NCBI GenBank assembly: GCA_037039925.1 | Contig: JAXRKP010000044.1 | Location: forward strand, 208,344-272,343 | DNA: 64,000 nt | Reading direction: 5' to 3' | Origin: Doris montereyensis | Lineage: Eukaryota; Mollusca; Gastropoda; Nudibranchia; Dorididae | Part shown: positions 45,246 to 54,079 of the stretch, one piece after another | Layout: every line of letters begins with the position of its first letter | Numbering within the stretch: the first letter of the stretch is position 1 | Program-made: the position numbers and the translations under genes | The notes under the pieces: generated by a model | The model's database searches: none | Seen by the model: the letters and a program-made list of their open reading frames with translations, nothing else | What the model was told of the DNA's origin: nothing

Positions 45246-46390
45246 TTCTTCATTTACATATGATTTATTATATTGTTTTTGTAATCATTTCATAGAAGTA
45301 CTCTTGGTGTCATATTTTAATGAAAATAATTTTTATCAGTAATATCATTTTATCCCTATTATTATTATTATTATTATATGACTGGAGGAATCCCCCCTCC
45401 AAGAAAGCAAAGAAAACCTTACAGCCTGAAGATTGATCCGACCAACAACCATATGCTTTTTCTTAACTTTAGGAAAATGGCCGTCATTATTCAACTATGC
45501 AAAATGCTCACATTTATAAGCTGAATTTATATTCTGATGGAGAATATTGGGGGAAATCAAGGAGAGGGAGCTTGATATGTGCAATAATATTGTCAAATGT
45601 GCTTTTGAATGATACAATATATCATCAGTTCACAATGAATGACCTGTTCACAATGAATGACCTGTTCACAATGAATGACCTGTTCACAATGAATGACCTG
45701 TTCATGGTCAATACTTTGTGGTGCCGAGTAACATATTTGTATTGAAACGAAACGATATCGATAGCTACTGTGAACTTGTTGATCATTTCGATATATATAC
45801 TGTGCGTTGTAGAATGAGAGAGGTAAGCAAGGGAATCATTATTGGACTCGACTAGTCTTTAAGTACTGTAGTGCCGTGAGCGAGTTCAATCATGAAAGAC
45901 ATTTTGTCCACAGCTAAAGAGTAAACATAAAATGGGAGTTCACTAAAAATGTCCTTCTTTCATCTCCAATATATCCGCTTTAAATGACATGAAATTTCAT
46001 TCTTTCATCTCCAATATATCCACTTTAAATGACATAAAATTTCATTCTTTCATCTCCAATATATCCACTTTAAATGACATGACATTTCCTTCTTTCATCT
46101 CCAATATATCCACTTTAAATGACATGAAATTTCCTTCTTTCATCTCCAATATATCCACTTTAAATGACATGACATTTCCTTCTTTCATCTCCAATATACC
46201 CACTTTAAATGACATGAAATTTTGTTTTTGTTCGCAGTTCCACGGCTTTCAAGCCTCTTCTTGGTCTCAAGATCATAGCTACCATCATCACGACCACCAT
46301 TATCATAAAAAGACGTCTATACGACCTAGTTTGGACAGTTTCAAGAATTATAGCAGACAGAAACATGGCTACAGCAAGATGCATGACTGA
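25631..46390 (+). CDS. USP36: Ubiquitin C-terminal hydrolase USP36/42, 18 coding exons
   Basis: USP-family (C19) cysteine protease; relatives remove ubiquitin from nucleolar proteins, histone H2B and MYC. Exons: 25631-25894, 26237-26470, 26984-27094, 29026-29128, 29575-29642, 29870-29940, 30754-30835, 31430-31507, 32198-32291, 33097-33222, 34798-34923, 35591-35659, 36943-37864, 41366-41967, 42902-43054, 43996-44108, 44804-44887, 46238-46390. About 1,150 codons, close to vertebrate USP36. The N-terminus MPDIS...LKASL and SISFTPASIPYSLKCNELKA resemble USP36 more than USP42. Cys box GLVNMGNTCFFNSTLQCLTY, zinc pairs CLRC and CPKC, QEDAHEFLRF and His box HSSDHGHYYSYV then WYCMNDS are all present. 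The tail is disordered, Ser/Lys-rich, with TWDG and SWDG motifs and RRWADDYNEDIDSGKVKKTK, as in USP36 C-termini. Seven one-base frame shifts occur (see findings); all donors are GT. Most likely a functional gene with consensus errors. Confidence 0.9.
26237..26470 (+). CDS. USP36: USP36 exon 2: catalytic Cys box
   Basis: Phase-1 entry (GGT codon split with exon 1) and phase-1 exit. It encodes PNPKVVLFPEELVKMEWSRI, then RIGAGLVNMGNTCFF, where the Cys of GNTC is the nucleophile and the Asn before it lies in the oxyanion region. STLQCLTYTAPLVNYCLSND follows. Every hallmark residue of USP box 1 is present, so the catalytic centre looks intact. Confidence 0.95.
27360..27590 (+). mobile_element. SINE family A, diverged, interrupted at 3' end
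   Basis: Head GTGGCATAGTTGTAAGGCTG, a B-box remnant TTGAATCGTGG, CTGTGTTCCTCGACAAAGAC, and a tail GAGGCTATATGAGCCCTGAA. It stops at 27590 exactly where the element with CAGACCTGCC termini begins. Lies in USP36 intron 3. Confidence 0.65.
27591..28816. mobile_element. DNA-transposon-like element, 16-bp perfect TIRs
   Basis: The left end is CAGACCTGCCTAGTTT; the right end, read on the minus strand, is also CAGACCTGCCTAGTTT. Length is 1,226 bases with no transposase ORF. It is inserted in the tail of a SINE A copy within USP36 intron 3. No clear target duplication was seen (GATGTTAC to the left, CGTTGCTG to the right). Internal segments (GTTCAAGATTTCTCAGCT, CAATTATCGAT, CACAAACACAGACTTTACAT) recur in order at 33809-34185. 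Confidence 0.7.
29026..29128 (+). CDS. USP36: USP36 exon 4: QEDAHEF box
   Basis: Encodes IAKHMKWGRQEDAHEFLRFV then DHLQQSCFNGETK. The QQ/QEDAHEF box is the second conserved block of USP catalytic domains. Acceptor TTATTTAG, donor GTAAGT; split codons at both ends join in frame. Confidence 0.93.
31150..31370 (+). mobile_element. SINE family B, 3' part
   Basis: Contains TTCACGTCAAAGATCTCTTG, CAGGGCAGTCTGAACAAAAT and the tail AGAGGTCACCTCAGTTTGGA then GGGGTAAAATAAAATAAAA. It lies in USP36 intron 7, about 60 bases before exon 8. Confidence 0.75.
33097..33222 (+). CDS. USP36: USP36 exon 10: catalytic His/Asp box
   Basis: Exactly 42 codons, phase 0 at both ends. DPVYYQLYGVLVHSGHSSDH then GHYYSYVKSPSKTWYCMNDS carry the general-base His (HGHYY) and the Asp of NDS that complete the triad. 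The next exon (34798-34923) gives the closing strand AYVLFYARI. Confidence 0.93.
33809..34185. mobile_element. shorter relative of the 27591-28816 element
   Basis: Begins CAGACCTGCCAACCTCCCAA and carries AGTTCAAGATTTCTCAGCTA, GCAATTATCGAT and CACAAACGCAGACTTCACAT in the order seen at 27591-28816. The right terminus was not identified. About 380 bases, so internally deleted or truncated. Confidence 0.55.
34205..34325 (-). mobile_element. SINE family A head fragment
   Basis: Minus strand: GTCGGTGGCTGAGTGGTTGG (A-box region), CTCCCGGATTCGAATCCTGT (B-box) and CCACGTTGTGTTCCTTGTTA. Only the 5' third is present. Confidence 0.7.
34985..35150 (+). mobile_element. SINE family B, 3' half
   Basis: Contains AATAAAAAGGAGTTCCTGTG, TTAAAGATCCCTTGGCTGTT, CAGGGCAGTCGGGGCAAAAT and the tail GAGATCACCTTAGTTGTGGA then TGTGGGTAAATCAAATG. 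Sits in USP36 intron 11. Confidence 0.8.
36046..36205 (+). mobile_element. repeat family C copy (SINE-like)
   Basis: GTAGTGGGCAGTTGGGGGCA, GACTGGTAGGTCACACATCT, a T/C-rich middle (TCTCTCTTTCACTCATTTTT), CTCGCTGTCTCCTCTTAATT, then CCTGAGATCACCACATATGG and GGAGTAAATTTCAATCA. About 150 bp. The same block occurs at 41005, 42636, 44207 and 51070 (+) and at 60500 and 63365 (-). Confidence 0.7.
36355..36545 (+). repeat. 18-bp tandem repeat in USP36 intron 12
   Basis: Units of GTTGTGGACAGAAGCAAT or GTTGTGGAAAGAAGCAAT, about nine in full. On the plus strand one frame is open through the array, reading NVVDRS/NVVERS hexapeptides, and ends at TGA (36547). It follows an ag-like CATCAATCTTTAG at 36350. 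Confidence 0.85.
36655..36860 (-). repeat. dispersed repeat D, copy 2
   Basis: The reverse complement carries GGAATTGAGCCGCAGGCATC, then CAGATGGTTGCCGTTTCAAG, in the order of 11170-11450. Lies just upstream of USP36 exon 13. Confidence 0.6.
36943..37864 (+). CDS. USP36: USP36 exon 13: disordered linker, three frame shifts
   Basis: A 922-base exon of Ser/Pro/Lys-rich sequence. It enters in frame as KPSSELGTPVQRQQPKG, changes frame between about 37055 and 37190 to reach NISKFPWHPKSGLVPYNDDS (the SGLVPY acidic motif is recognisable in USP42 relatives), meets TAA at 37336 unless the frame shifts again to DKSSFDGTSSPATSQ, and returns to the earlier frame after 37387 for HFSPFVWNDDSPKSP. It ends WMVESKG before GTAGGA. 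Acceptor CTTTTTCAG. Confidence 0.8.
37925..37990 (-). mobile_element. SINE family B head fragment
   Basis: Minus strand: GACTTGTTGGTCCAGAGGCA, AAGTGTCCGCCTCTCAACCA, then AAAGGTTATGG. Matches the head of the 22300 copy. Starts 60 bases after the USP36 exon 13 donor. Confidence 0.65.
38397..39627. mobile_element. possible pogo/Tigger-like element, diverged TIRs
   Basis: Left end TACGGTGGATACCGCATAAG; right end on the minus strand TAAAGTAGACGCTGCATAAG. About 14 of 21 positions after TA agree, including GCATAAG at the same offset. Subterminal ATCGACTTA / TCAACTTATG motifs occur at both ends. No transposase reading frame. A G run of about 18 bases interrupts it near 39140. Lies in USP36 intron 13. 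Confidence 0.5.
39717..40775. repeat. 45-49-bp satellite, about 22 copies, LINE-tail derived
   Basis: Unit: GGTGTTTATATGAGATGGTA then GAATGGGAACTGATAAAGAA and one to three AGAA blocks. The middle (GGTAGAATGGGAACTGATAA then AGAAAGAAAG) differs at only two of 30 bases from the LINE 3' end at 17881-17911. Copies are very similar and fall into sub-blocks differing in GTTAATA versus GTTTATA and in AGAA copy number, indicating recent expansion. Lies in USP36 intron 13, 590 bases before exon 14. Confidence 0.92.
41005..41130 (+). mobile_element. repeat family C copy
   Basis: GGGCAGTTACCGGCTG, ATGCCTTTCATTTGGCCG, CACCCTGAGATCACCATATA then GGTTAATTGCCATGAAG. Diverged; USP36 intron 13. Confidence 0.6.
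41366..41967 (+). CDS. USP36: USP36 exon 14: Lys-rich linker, one frame shift
   Basis: Phase-1 entry gives NVTPSKQSKPMDRDPPNG, Ser-rich sequence and RKSKKDKKKRKKESKYPDAG. A one-base shift between about 41700 and 41760 is needed to read SKKKKKYKKEKEDKKRL, DSDSDDSRQTKIKRHKK and YEWVEKTCETVKPKGKP before the phase-1 GTACGA donor. Without it the frame runs on as Arg-rich sequence to a stop at 41943. Basic tracts like these act as nucleolar localisation signals in USP36. Confidence 0.8.
42432..42611. mobile_element. 180-bp MITE with TA-flanked TIRs
   Basis: Left end TACAGTAGTCGCTGGGTAAA then CACACGC; right end on the minus strand TACAGTAGTCGCTAGATAAA then AGCACAC. Eighteen of the first twenty bases match. 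Internal AGGCGTG/GTGCTTTTATGC motifs recur on both sides, so much of the element can fold back. Noncoding. USP36 intron 14. Confidence 0.8.
42636..42755 (+). mobile_element. repeat family C copy
   Basis: GCCTGGTAGGTTGTTCTTCC, TTTCACTCTTTTTCTTATCT, CATCTTGCTGTTTCCTGTTA, CTCTGATATCACTGCATGTG and GGGTAAATTTCAATGAA. About 25 bases downstream of the MITE. Confidence 0.7.
43055..43995 (+). other. USP36 intron 15, unique AT-rich sequence
   Basis: No repeat, exon or TE terminus recognised. A degenerate duplicated motif (ACAACGTTAAAAACTTGAGC and ATAACGTTTAAATTTGAGCA) occurs at about 43170 and 43247. Confidence 0.4.
44207..44300 (+). mobile_element. repeat family C, 5' part
   Basis: GGACAGTTGGCGGGCGCTGC, TGGTAGGTCCTACTTCTTTC, TATCTTTCATCTTGCTGCTT and TTCACCCTGAGATCATGG. 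It has the best-preserved left end of the family in this window. Confidence 0.65.
45181..45239. repeat. (AT)n microsatellite
   Basis: Pure AT for about 58 bases in USP36 intron 17. Confidence 0.95.
45628..45703. repeat. 18-bp tandem repeat, four copies
   Basis: TTCACAATGAATGACCTG repeated four times with no differences, in USP36 intron 17. Confidence 0.9.
45965..46220 (+). repeat. 45-bp tandem repeat abutting the last USP36 exon
   Basis: About six units of TTCATCTCCAATATATCCAC then TTTAAATGACATGAAATTTC. The array is open on the plus strand from 45989 in the same frame as terminal exon 18 (46238), reading the 15-residue unit MKFHSFISNISTLND. The last unit ends about 18 bases before the TTCGCAG acceptor. 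Confidence 0.85.
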
Positions 46391-46864
46391 GGACCTTTAT
46401 GACGTCTTGCTTTGTTTTTGTGCCTCTGAGCTTGACAGGCTGAATTTTAAAAATGGTAACCTATTATAAAATGAAAAAGTACTATTTCAGCTAACAGGTG
46501 TATGTCGCAGATAGATTGACATTGAATGGCTGAATATGAAATTGGTTGTCTTAGAGATAAGAAAACTTACAGAATGGCTTTATTGATTCATGGTATTGGC
46601 CTGGACGACTAATTCTTATTGTCTTCACATGCAAAGAGTTGAGTGCTGTCTCCTCCTGTTTTGAGCTCTGCACACCGTATTGTATACGGTCTACTGTTAC
46701 ATTGCGTGAGAAGCGGTTTTCATCGGCATGTTATGGTCACGTATAGTTCAATGGTACCCCTTGATTTGCGGTATTGAAACTTATGAGAGTTTATGCTGTC
46801 TGTACATTTTGTAGAAATGTCCAAATATCTGTGAGCTCATTTCTCAAAAATAGACAATGGATAT

Positions 46865-47545
46865 AGGACATGATAGCAAGCATTGAGCCAGTGACATTTG
46901 AAGAGTGGAAAAAGAAACAGACCTGCTTCAATAGGACATGATAGCAAGCATTGAGCTAGTGACATGTGAAGAGTGGAAAAAACCCCAGACCTGCTTCAAT
47001 AGGACATGATAGCAAGCATTGAGCTAATGACATGTGAACAGTGGAAAAAACCCCAGACCTGCTTCAATAGGACATGATAGCAAGCATTGAGCTAGTGACA
47101 TGTGAAGAGTGGAAAAAGAAACAGACCTGCTTCAATAGGACATGATAGCAAGCATTGAGCTAGTGACATGTGAAGAGTGGAAAAAGAAACAGACCTGCTT
47201 CAACAGGACATGATAGCAAGCATTGAGCTAGTGACATGTGAAGAGTGGAAAAAGAAACAGACCTGCTTCAACAGGACATGATAGCAAGCATTGAGCTAAT
47301 GACATGTGAAGAGTGGAAAAAGAAACAGACCTGCTTCAATAGGACAGGATAGCAAGCATTGAGCTAATGACATGTGAAGAGTGGAAAAAAAATCCAGACC
47401 TGCTTCAATAGGACATGATAGCAAGCATAGAGCTAATGACATGTGAAGAGTGGAAAAAGAAACAGACCTGCTTCAATAGGACATGATAGCAAGCATTGAG
47501 CTAATGACATGTGAACAGTGGAAAAAGAAACAGACCTGCTTAAAG
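46865..47545. repeat. 68-bp minisatellite, about 10 copies
   Basis: TGATAGCAAG recurs at 46871 and 46939 and onward every 68 bases. Unit: AGGACATGATAGCAAGCATT then GAGCTAGTGACATGTGAAGA, GTGGAAAAAGAAACAGACCT and GCTTCAAT. Copies differ at a few positions (AAACAG versus CCCCAG; TAGTGAC versus TAATGAC). The array starts 475 bases after the USP36 stop. Confidence 0.93.
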
Positions 47546-48094
47546 AGACACAGATCTCACTCTTATCCTGTGCTGTGTTCTCATAGAAACATTGTTGGTT
47601 CTTGTGCCCTCTTTCCTTTTGTCCCCCTGCTTGTGGTGTGTGTGTGTGTGTGATTATTGTAGGATTTTTGCATCCTTCATGGAGGAGATACATGTGAAAG
47701 GCAGTTGGTCCTTTAGATCTATTATAATATATGTTACTGGTTTCTGTTTAGTTGAGAAAGTATGAAAGTGATTCCATATGATTTTATGAGTTTCTTTTGT
47801 TGTTTAGAAAGTCTAAGAATGATTCCATTAATCTTCATGTGACTTGAGGCCAAACTGTGTCCATTGAGCGCACAATTTGTTATCATTATCTTCATCATTA
47901 TCACCACCAGCACCGCCACCACCACCACTCTATCATTATTTCCCGACTGTTGATGTTTTTTTGTAGACTTCACCACTGCTGGTCGTAATACTGAACTGGT
48001 TTAAAGTTGAATGTTGTTTAAGCCACGCTGATCACAACAATGAACCCTTGTAGTCATCATATATATATACATATATATGTGGAGTGCCTGTGGT

Positions 48095-48485
48095 TATGTT
48101 ATGTCACATCCCGTATCTCATAAAACAGTATGTCAGCGTCTTATGTCACATCCCATTATCTCATAAATCAGTATGTCAGTGTCTTGTGTCACATCCCATT
48201 ATCTCATAAATCAGTATGTCAGTGTCTTGTGTCACATCCCATTATCTCATAAATCAGTATGTCAGTGTCTTGTGTCACATCCCATTATCTCATAAAACAG
48301 TATGTCAACATCTTGTGTCACATCCCATTATCTCATAAAACAATATGTCAACATCTTGTGTCACATCCCATTATCTCATAAAACAATATGTCAACATCTT
48401 ATGTCACATCCCATTATCTCACAAAACAGTATGTCAACATCTTGTGTCACATCCCATTATCTCACAAAACACCATGTCAGCATCA
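48095..48485. repeat. 43-bp minisatellite, about 9 copies
   Basis: Unit: TGTCACATCCCATTATCTCA then TAAAACAGTATGTCAACATC and TTG. Early copies have TCAGTGTCT, later ones TCAACATCT, showing two homogenised blocks. Confidence 0.92.
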
Positions 48486-50389
48486 CATATTCTCAAATGT
48501 CATTCTGTTTTATTTTGTTACTTGTTGTGACATCATAACACTCAATGTTATTTCTTTTAAGATGAGGTCATATCTCATGACTTGATGTCATATTACGTTT
48601 TGCATCATAACAAGAGCGTCAGGTAACATTCTTTAGTATATTGATTGTTCCAATGTTGAAGTATATCAGGTTTTAGATATAGGTGAAACCACAGCATTAA
48701 AATGTAGGCTGGGCTATGCCTTCTATATTATTACTAAACCGTTGTCTTTTTCCCCCCATCACTTGCATCCTTTGTCATGTGTTTATTAATGTGTAGTTTT
48801 GTGACAATTTATGTGATGTTGTTACCTGGGCTTAATGCTGCACTCCAGTCTGTGTTGGGTGACGGGTCACTTTGTCACTTGTTATTTTATAGTTCAGTAG
48901 TAGCACACTGCTCTGCTATGTAATGCATGGCATGTCCTGAGCACGGTCACGTCTGTGTTTGGATGAATGGATGAACAGGCCCTAGCCATTTAGGCTTGAT
49001 AGGAGCTGTCTCATCATTGGGTTGTCGCTTTATCTCTACAGTCTTGCAATGAAAGATTACTGGAGTTCACCTAGATGTGAACATTCTCAATGAATTCGTC
49101 ACAGGACTTGAGACTGTTAATTAGTCATTACGTCTTCATGCTGTTTCCATTTTCATTTGGCTGGTTGTTTGAACCAGTGTTTTTGTATCCCCACCCACGA
49201 AGCAGATAACTTCATATTTTCCTCTCATTCACGTTGATTCGTCTCTTTTCCCACTGTACTGACTCAGTCTTACGTGTTGTTAACTTTCTTCCACAGTACG
49301 TCTTCGTTTTTTTTTGTTTTTACTGACATTGACATACATTATGATACATTGTATTTTCATGTCATTTTTTTTGTTTAACTTAACTTTTTAATTTTATGTC
49401 ATTTTAATTTTTAACTGATTGTCGTAAAGAATGGTTCATGTGTAAATATGAGTACGGTGTCTGGAAATTTTATACAAATAGTGAGCCACCCAACGTTTAT
49501 ACAAATTCCCATCTTCTTTCTTTCCACATCTCTGTGGATTGAATTACCTTTTTTTATTTTCAACAATGAAGAAAAACCCAAAAGAAACGCATCAGGAAAT
49601 AGGTGTGATAATCATAATAACAGGAGAGATGTGAGCATTCAGTGACTGCACGACATGGTTTTTCAACATTACGTTATATGAACAGTCTCAGCAGACATTT
49701 CATCCAAGTATATTGGTATCCTTTTGTCATTCTGTCATCAATCTCTAGGATTTCATTTCATCTCAGACTTTCTTCTACCCCAGCGCCACAATTCACAATA
49801 CTTCATTTTTAGTTCTTAACATTGTGCGAGGTCATCAGGCAAATAACTTTGTACATAGATAATGTTGTACATTTGTCTAATACAGCAATCCATGGAAAAC
49901 ACATAAAAAAAACAAGACAAAGCTGAATGAAACATTCTGTTACTTTGACTGGTGAAGTGGTTTAAAGTTGAATGATGATTTAACTTAATGATGAATGTAA
50001 TTATTTGAAAGAAGCACTTTATTTGTCATGAGTTTTCGTGGTTTCAATGTCAAATATGTGAGAGATTTTGACTCCCCATTTAATCCTACCCGTGGTTTGC
50101 TCTCAAGTCTCAAAACAATATCATCAGATGTAATGTTGAATTTGTTTCCTGTCATTCTTGTCATGAATTTTATTGTACCATGTTGGTATTACATTTTAAT
50201 TGGACAAATGTAATAATAGTAATGACGTATACATATATATATGAAATTTGCCATCATGTCATGTCATTTACCCTAACTTATGGATTCTTATGTTCACCTA
50301 CAGTTTTCTTCTAATTCTAAATCATGTTCTTTGTGATTATGACATCCTCACACACACCTCCTGATTTCAATATTGTCATAAGCTGGTGA

Positions 50390-50504
<115 letters not shown>

Positions 50505-51064
50505 CTTGCGAGAAGGTCCTGTTATACATATTTATTATTACAGAGTAGTACGGATTCACGATCATTTAAAATTTCTTTCATTGAAGTACTGCTTTTCCAG
50601 TTTTGGTGTTCCTCGTTCAAGAAGAATAAACTGTAAATATATGAACATAAACCTGTTTCTTTTTTGGTTTTTGTCAATCTTTGTGAGTCAAATCTGAAAC
50701 TGATCATGGGTGATACTTTTGATTATAAATACAGTTTTTTCTTAATTGTGTGAATCTACGAGGATGTTTAGTACGTCAAGATGCAACTGGTAAATAGTCA
50801 CCCCAGTTTACAATTGTTCTACGTCCATTAGTTCCCGTTTTGAGAAATTTCATTTTATTATAAATATGAAAAAACCCACTATTTTTCGTATTTTGAAAAT
50901 GATCCAAATGTTCGACATGAGAGATGGAACACACTATATTGTTTTTCAACACAGTGACTAAACCCCAAATTTTATGAAAATTGGACATAGAACAAATTGT
51001 AAGTTTGAGGCCATGAAATCTTACTATACTACTTCCTTTGTTAAATTTAAGTCTTTTATTTCTC

Positions 51065-51195
51065 TGTATTTTTGTCTTGCTGTTTCCTTTTTGTAGGTGC
51101 TACTTCTTTCTTTTCATTCTTTCACATGTCTTTCTTTCCTCTTGCTGCTGTCCTGAGATCACAGCATATGGTGGACAGGATAGATTACAAAGAAA
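51065..51195 (+). mobile_element. repeat family C copy
   Basis: TTGTAGGTGCTACTTCTTTC, TTTTCATTCTTTCACATGTC, CTCTTGCTGCTGTCCTGAGA, TCACAGCATATGGTGGA then TAGATTACAAAG. Missing the AATTCACC segment. Confidence 0.6.
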
Positions 51196-51499
51196 CAAAA
51201 TCCTTTTCAACTAAGAGAAAAGAAAAATGTTTGCGATTCATAAGAATGAGACCCTCTACACATCAATGTCTCCTGGAAGCTTTTTTGTTCTTTGAACTGC
51301 ATCAATGCTTCAAGATCTATTTTGAAATCTGGGAGGACATCACTCTGTAAAAATGTGTGCATGGTCACATGACGTACTTGGTGGGAGAAAGGTGATTGAA
51401 ATTAAGTGCAGTGCTAAGTTATCTCTCCTCACCTTTTCTAGGGGCTTTGGTAGCGGAAAAGGAGAGGAATCTATTCTAGCGCGCTCAATATATTTCCTA

Positions 51500-51725
51500 C
51501 AGATTGAAATATGCTGGTCACCAAAATGAGGATACTAAAAGCAAAAGGAGAGTCGGGGGAAAGAAGGCGAAAAATGAACCCGTTTTGTTAGCAGGTCAAG
51601 AGTTCCCTTCGTTCCCAAGCGTCAGGAGGTCACTAATTTGTCACAAGAAGGCCGGATTAGCGGTTAGTCAAAATACCTTGCTACAAAACACACATTTGAT
51701 GTTCCGTTTTCTATTCCAGTGTTGA
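51500..51725 (+). other. unexplained open stretch, possible TE or exon
   Basis: A less AT-rich block follows a TTTCCTACAG acceptor-like site. It is open for 73 codons: KYAGHQNEDTKSKRRVGGKK then AKNEPVLLAGQEFPSF and PSVRRSLICHKKAGL. The opening weakly resembles the post-RT LKYxGH motif of LINEs, but nothing else does. A GTTAGT donor-like site lies near 51661. It could be an alternative terminal exon of USP36, an unknown exon or a TE fragment. Confidence 0.25.
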
Positions 51726-51976
51726 GATTCTCATTTGGAGATTCCATCAATGGAAAAAATAAATTCAGTAGTAAATGCCACCTTGCACACAAACTCCAGG
51801 ATATAACAACATATGAGCTTGATAGAAATCAGGCTTGTAAGAACTTTTTATTGATGTGATTGGCTCTCATGTGGTTGTGTTTCATGATTTGACTGCTTTT
51901 CTACCGAAACGACCCGGCAACTTTAATAATATCTCAAACTGCGACTGGCCAGCTTTAAAAACAACTTTTGTTTGTG

Positions 51977-51982
51977 AATAAA
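51977..51982 (+). terminator. candidate poly(A) signal for USP36
   Basis: AATAAA on the plus strand within GTGAATAAAACACTC, the last plus-strand signal before the convergent minus-strand signal at 52130-52135. Use by USP36 would imply a 3' UTR of about 5.6 kb. Inference from orientation only. Confidence 0.35.
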
Positions 51983-52129
51983 ACACTCATCAAAAGAACA
52001 CGCATAACATTTCATTCATTGTTTTACAGTAATTACACATTGAAAGCAAGATATAAAAAAACAACCTAGCTCATAACAAAAACAACTTTCAATAAAACAC
52101 AAACACATCGTTTGGAGAATTTTTCCAAT

Positions 52130-52135
52130 TTTATT
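52130..52135 (-). terminator. candidate poly(A) signal for cytohesin
   Basis: Minus-strand AATAAA within TTGTAAATAAAATTGG. It is the distal minus-strand signal before convergence with the plus-strand gene; use would give the cytohesin a 3' UTR of about 3.5 kb. Proximal signals were not excluded. Confidence 0.35.
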
Positions 52136-53290
52136 TACAAGTTAATACTTTGTAACATTCCTTTTTCACATAATACATATCATAATCTTCTGTTAAGTTT
52201 TAAACGAATAATATTACATGTACATATAAATATATCTGGCTAAGGGTTCAAGTTCAAGTCTCTAACAGTAAAACTTTGAACCCGATTGAACGTATATTAT
52301 CATTATCATCAATGGAGTTTACTTCTACTTCTAGGCTATTTCACTACTACGCATGTAGGGGCTTGGTAAATTACTCGGTACCGGTAGGCCTATATATGGA
52401 AATGTCTATAGGTTGGATGAAATAAAACTACAGCAGTAATATTACATACAACAATACAACAGTAATATTACATGTATCTCAAGTGAATCATGTTTATAAC
52501 ACGAGTGTTAGTGTTACCCCTCATGACAATAATCTATCATTTCCTTCAGAAACATTACCTATTGAGGAAGGAATATTCCATAATATTGTGATTGTTTGAA
52601 CTTTGTCCAAGGCATACATGTTATAAGGGACTAATATCGATTGAAATGTAAGCCTTTGTTGTCTAGTAGTAGTAGTAGTAGTAAATTCATGATGGCTTCT
52701 GTTTATTAACTTTCAGGTTCTATTTAATTTGGAGACATTGTTCATTGACTTTAGACTTTCACTACGTTACACTCCCACTTGATTCAATTCAAAGGACAAA
52801 CCTGGCAATTGGCAAATGTAGTACAGACTATAAGTATAATGTAAAAAAAGCAACGGTTTATGGAATTTTTGCGTAATTAGATAGTAGGCGTTTTGAGGAA
52901 AGACAAACAAACCATTATGTTTCAATGGCTGCCCTTTTGGCCTTGCATGCAAACTCAGGTGAGATGACAATTGAGATATATCTATAGGAAGGTTTTGATG
53001 CATTGCACTAACAACATTTGTGAAATAAAGAAACATTAATGAGGAAGTGGCACACATTTCATTCAAGTCAGTAACACTGCATATCATTGGGGTTAGCATT
53101 TCTCTAGTCTTTTCACAATGAGTGATATGTGCTCATGTGAATTGCAAGTAGATGTATACAAACCTTGTGACAAAGACGCACGCGCATTCATTCTCTACCA
53201 CCAAAATAAATCTGTAACTGATAAAAAAGGATTTGCGGCTTTCCCTGAATCAATCATTCCTGCAGCCTCATCGTGTCTCATTCTAATCGA
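52136..53290 (-). other. inferred cytohesin 3' UTR or intergenic
   Basis: No coding exon recognised on either strand; AT-rich with a TAG trinucleotide run near 52665-52682. Confidence 0.35.
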
Positions 53291-53299
53291 TGATGCCCG

Positions 53300-54075
53300 C
53301 AATCTCACCATGTTTCATACTAATCAATCATTTGCGCAACCTCGCCATGTCTCAGGCTAATCAATGATTTCCGCAACCTTGCCATGTCTCAGGCTAATCA
53401 ATCATTTGCGCAACCTCGCCATGTCTCAGGCTAATCAATCATTTGCGCAACATCGTCATGTCTCAGGCTAATCATGATTCCCGCAACATCGTCATGTCTC
53501 AGTCTAATCAATCATTCGCGCAACATCGTCATGTCTCAGTCTAATCAATCATTCACGCAACCTCGCCATGTCTCAGGGTAATCAATCATTTGCGCAACCT
53601 CACCATGTCTCAGGGTAATCAATCATTTGCGCAACCTCACCATGTCTCAGGGTAATCAATCATTTGCGCAACCTCGCCATGTAATCAATCTCAGGCTAAT
53701 CAATCATTTGCGCAACCTCGCCATGTCTCAGGCTAATCAATCATTTGCGCAGCATCGTCATGTCTCAGGCTAATCAATGATTCCCGCAACATCGTCATGT
53801 CTCAGTCTAATCAATCATTCGCGCAACATCGTCATGTCTCAGTCTAATCAATGATTCCGCAACATTGTAATGTCTCATTCTAATCAATGATTCCCGCAAC
53901 ATTGTAATGTCTCATTCTAATCAATGATTCCCGCAACATCGTCATGTCTCAGTCTAATCAATCATTCCCGCAACCTCGCCATATCTTAGTCTAATCAATC
54001 ATTCCCGCAACCTTGCCATATCTTAGTCTAATCAATCATTCCCGCAACCTTGCCATATCTCAGTCGAACAGCAAG
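53300..54075. repeat. 37-bp minisatellite, about 21 copies
   Basis: CATGTCTCAGG recurs at 53346 and 53383 and onward with period 37. Unit: CTAATCAATCATTTGCGCAA then CCTCGCCATGTCTCAGG. Variants (CATCGTC, CATTGTA, ATTCCCGC) are arranged in blocks, indicating higher-order duplication. Lies within the inferred cytohesin 3' UTR. Confidence 0.93.
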
Positions 54076-54079
54076 CAGC

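Noticed and set aside
45989..46390. Independent 133-codon gene
   Set aside because: Its 3' part is the terminal exon of USP36 behind a good acceptor; the 5' part is a tandem array.
25627..46390. USP36 as a processed pseudogene
   Set aside because: All introns are present with canonical donors, so it is not a retrocopy; the frame shifts are reported separately as a finding.
53118..53360. 80-codon plus-strand ORF
   Set aside because: Half of it is the start of the 37-bp array and the rest has no splice or homology support; it lies antisense in the inferred cytohesin 3' UTR.
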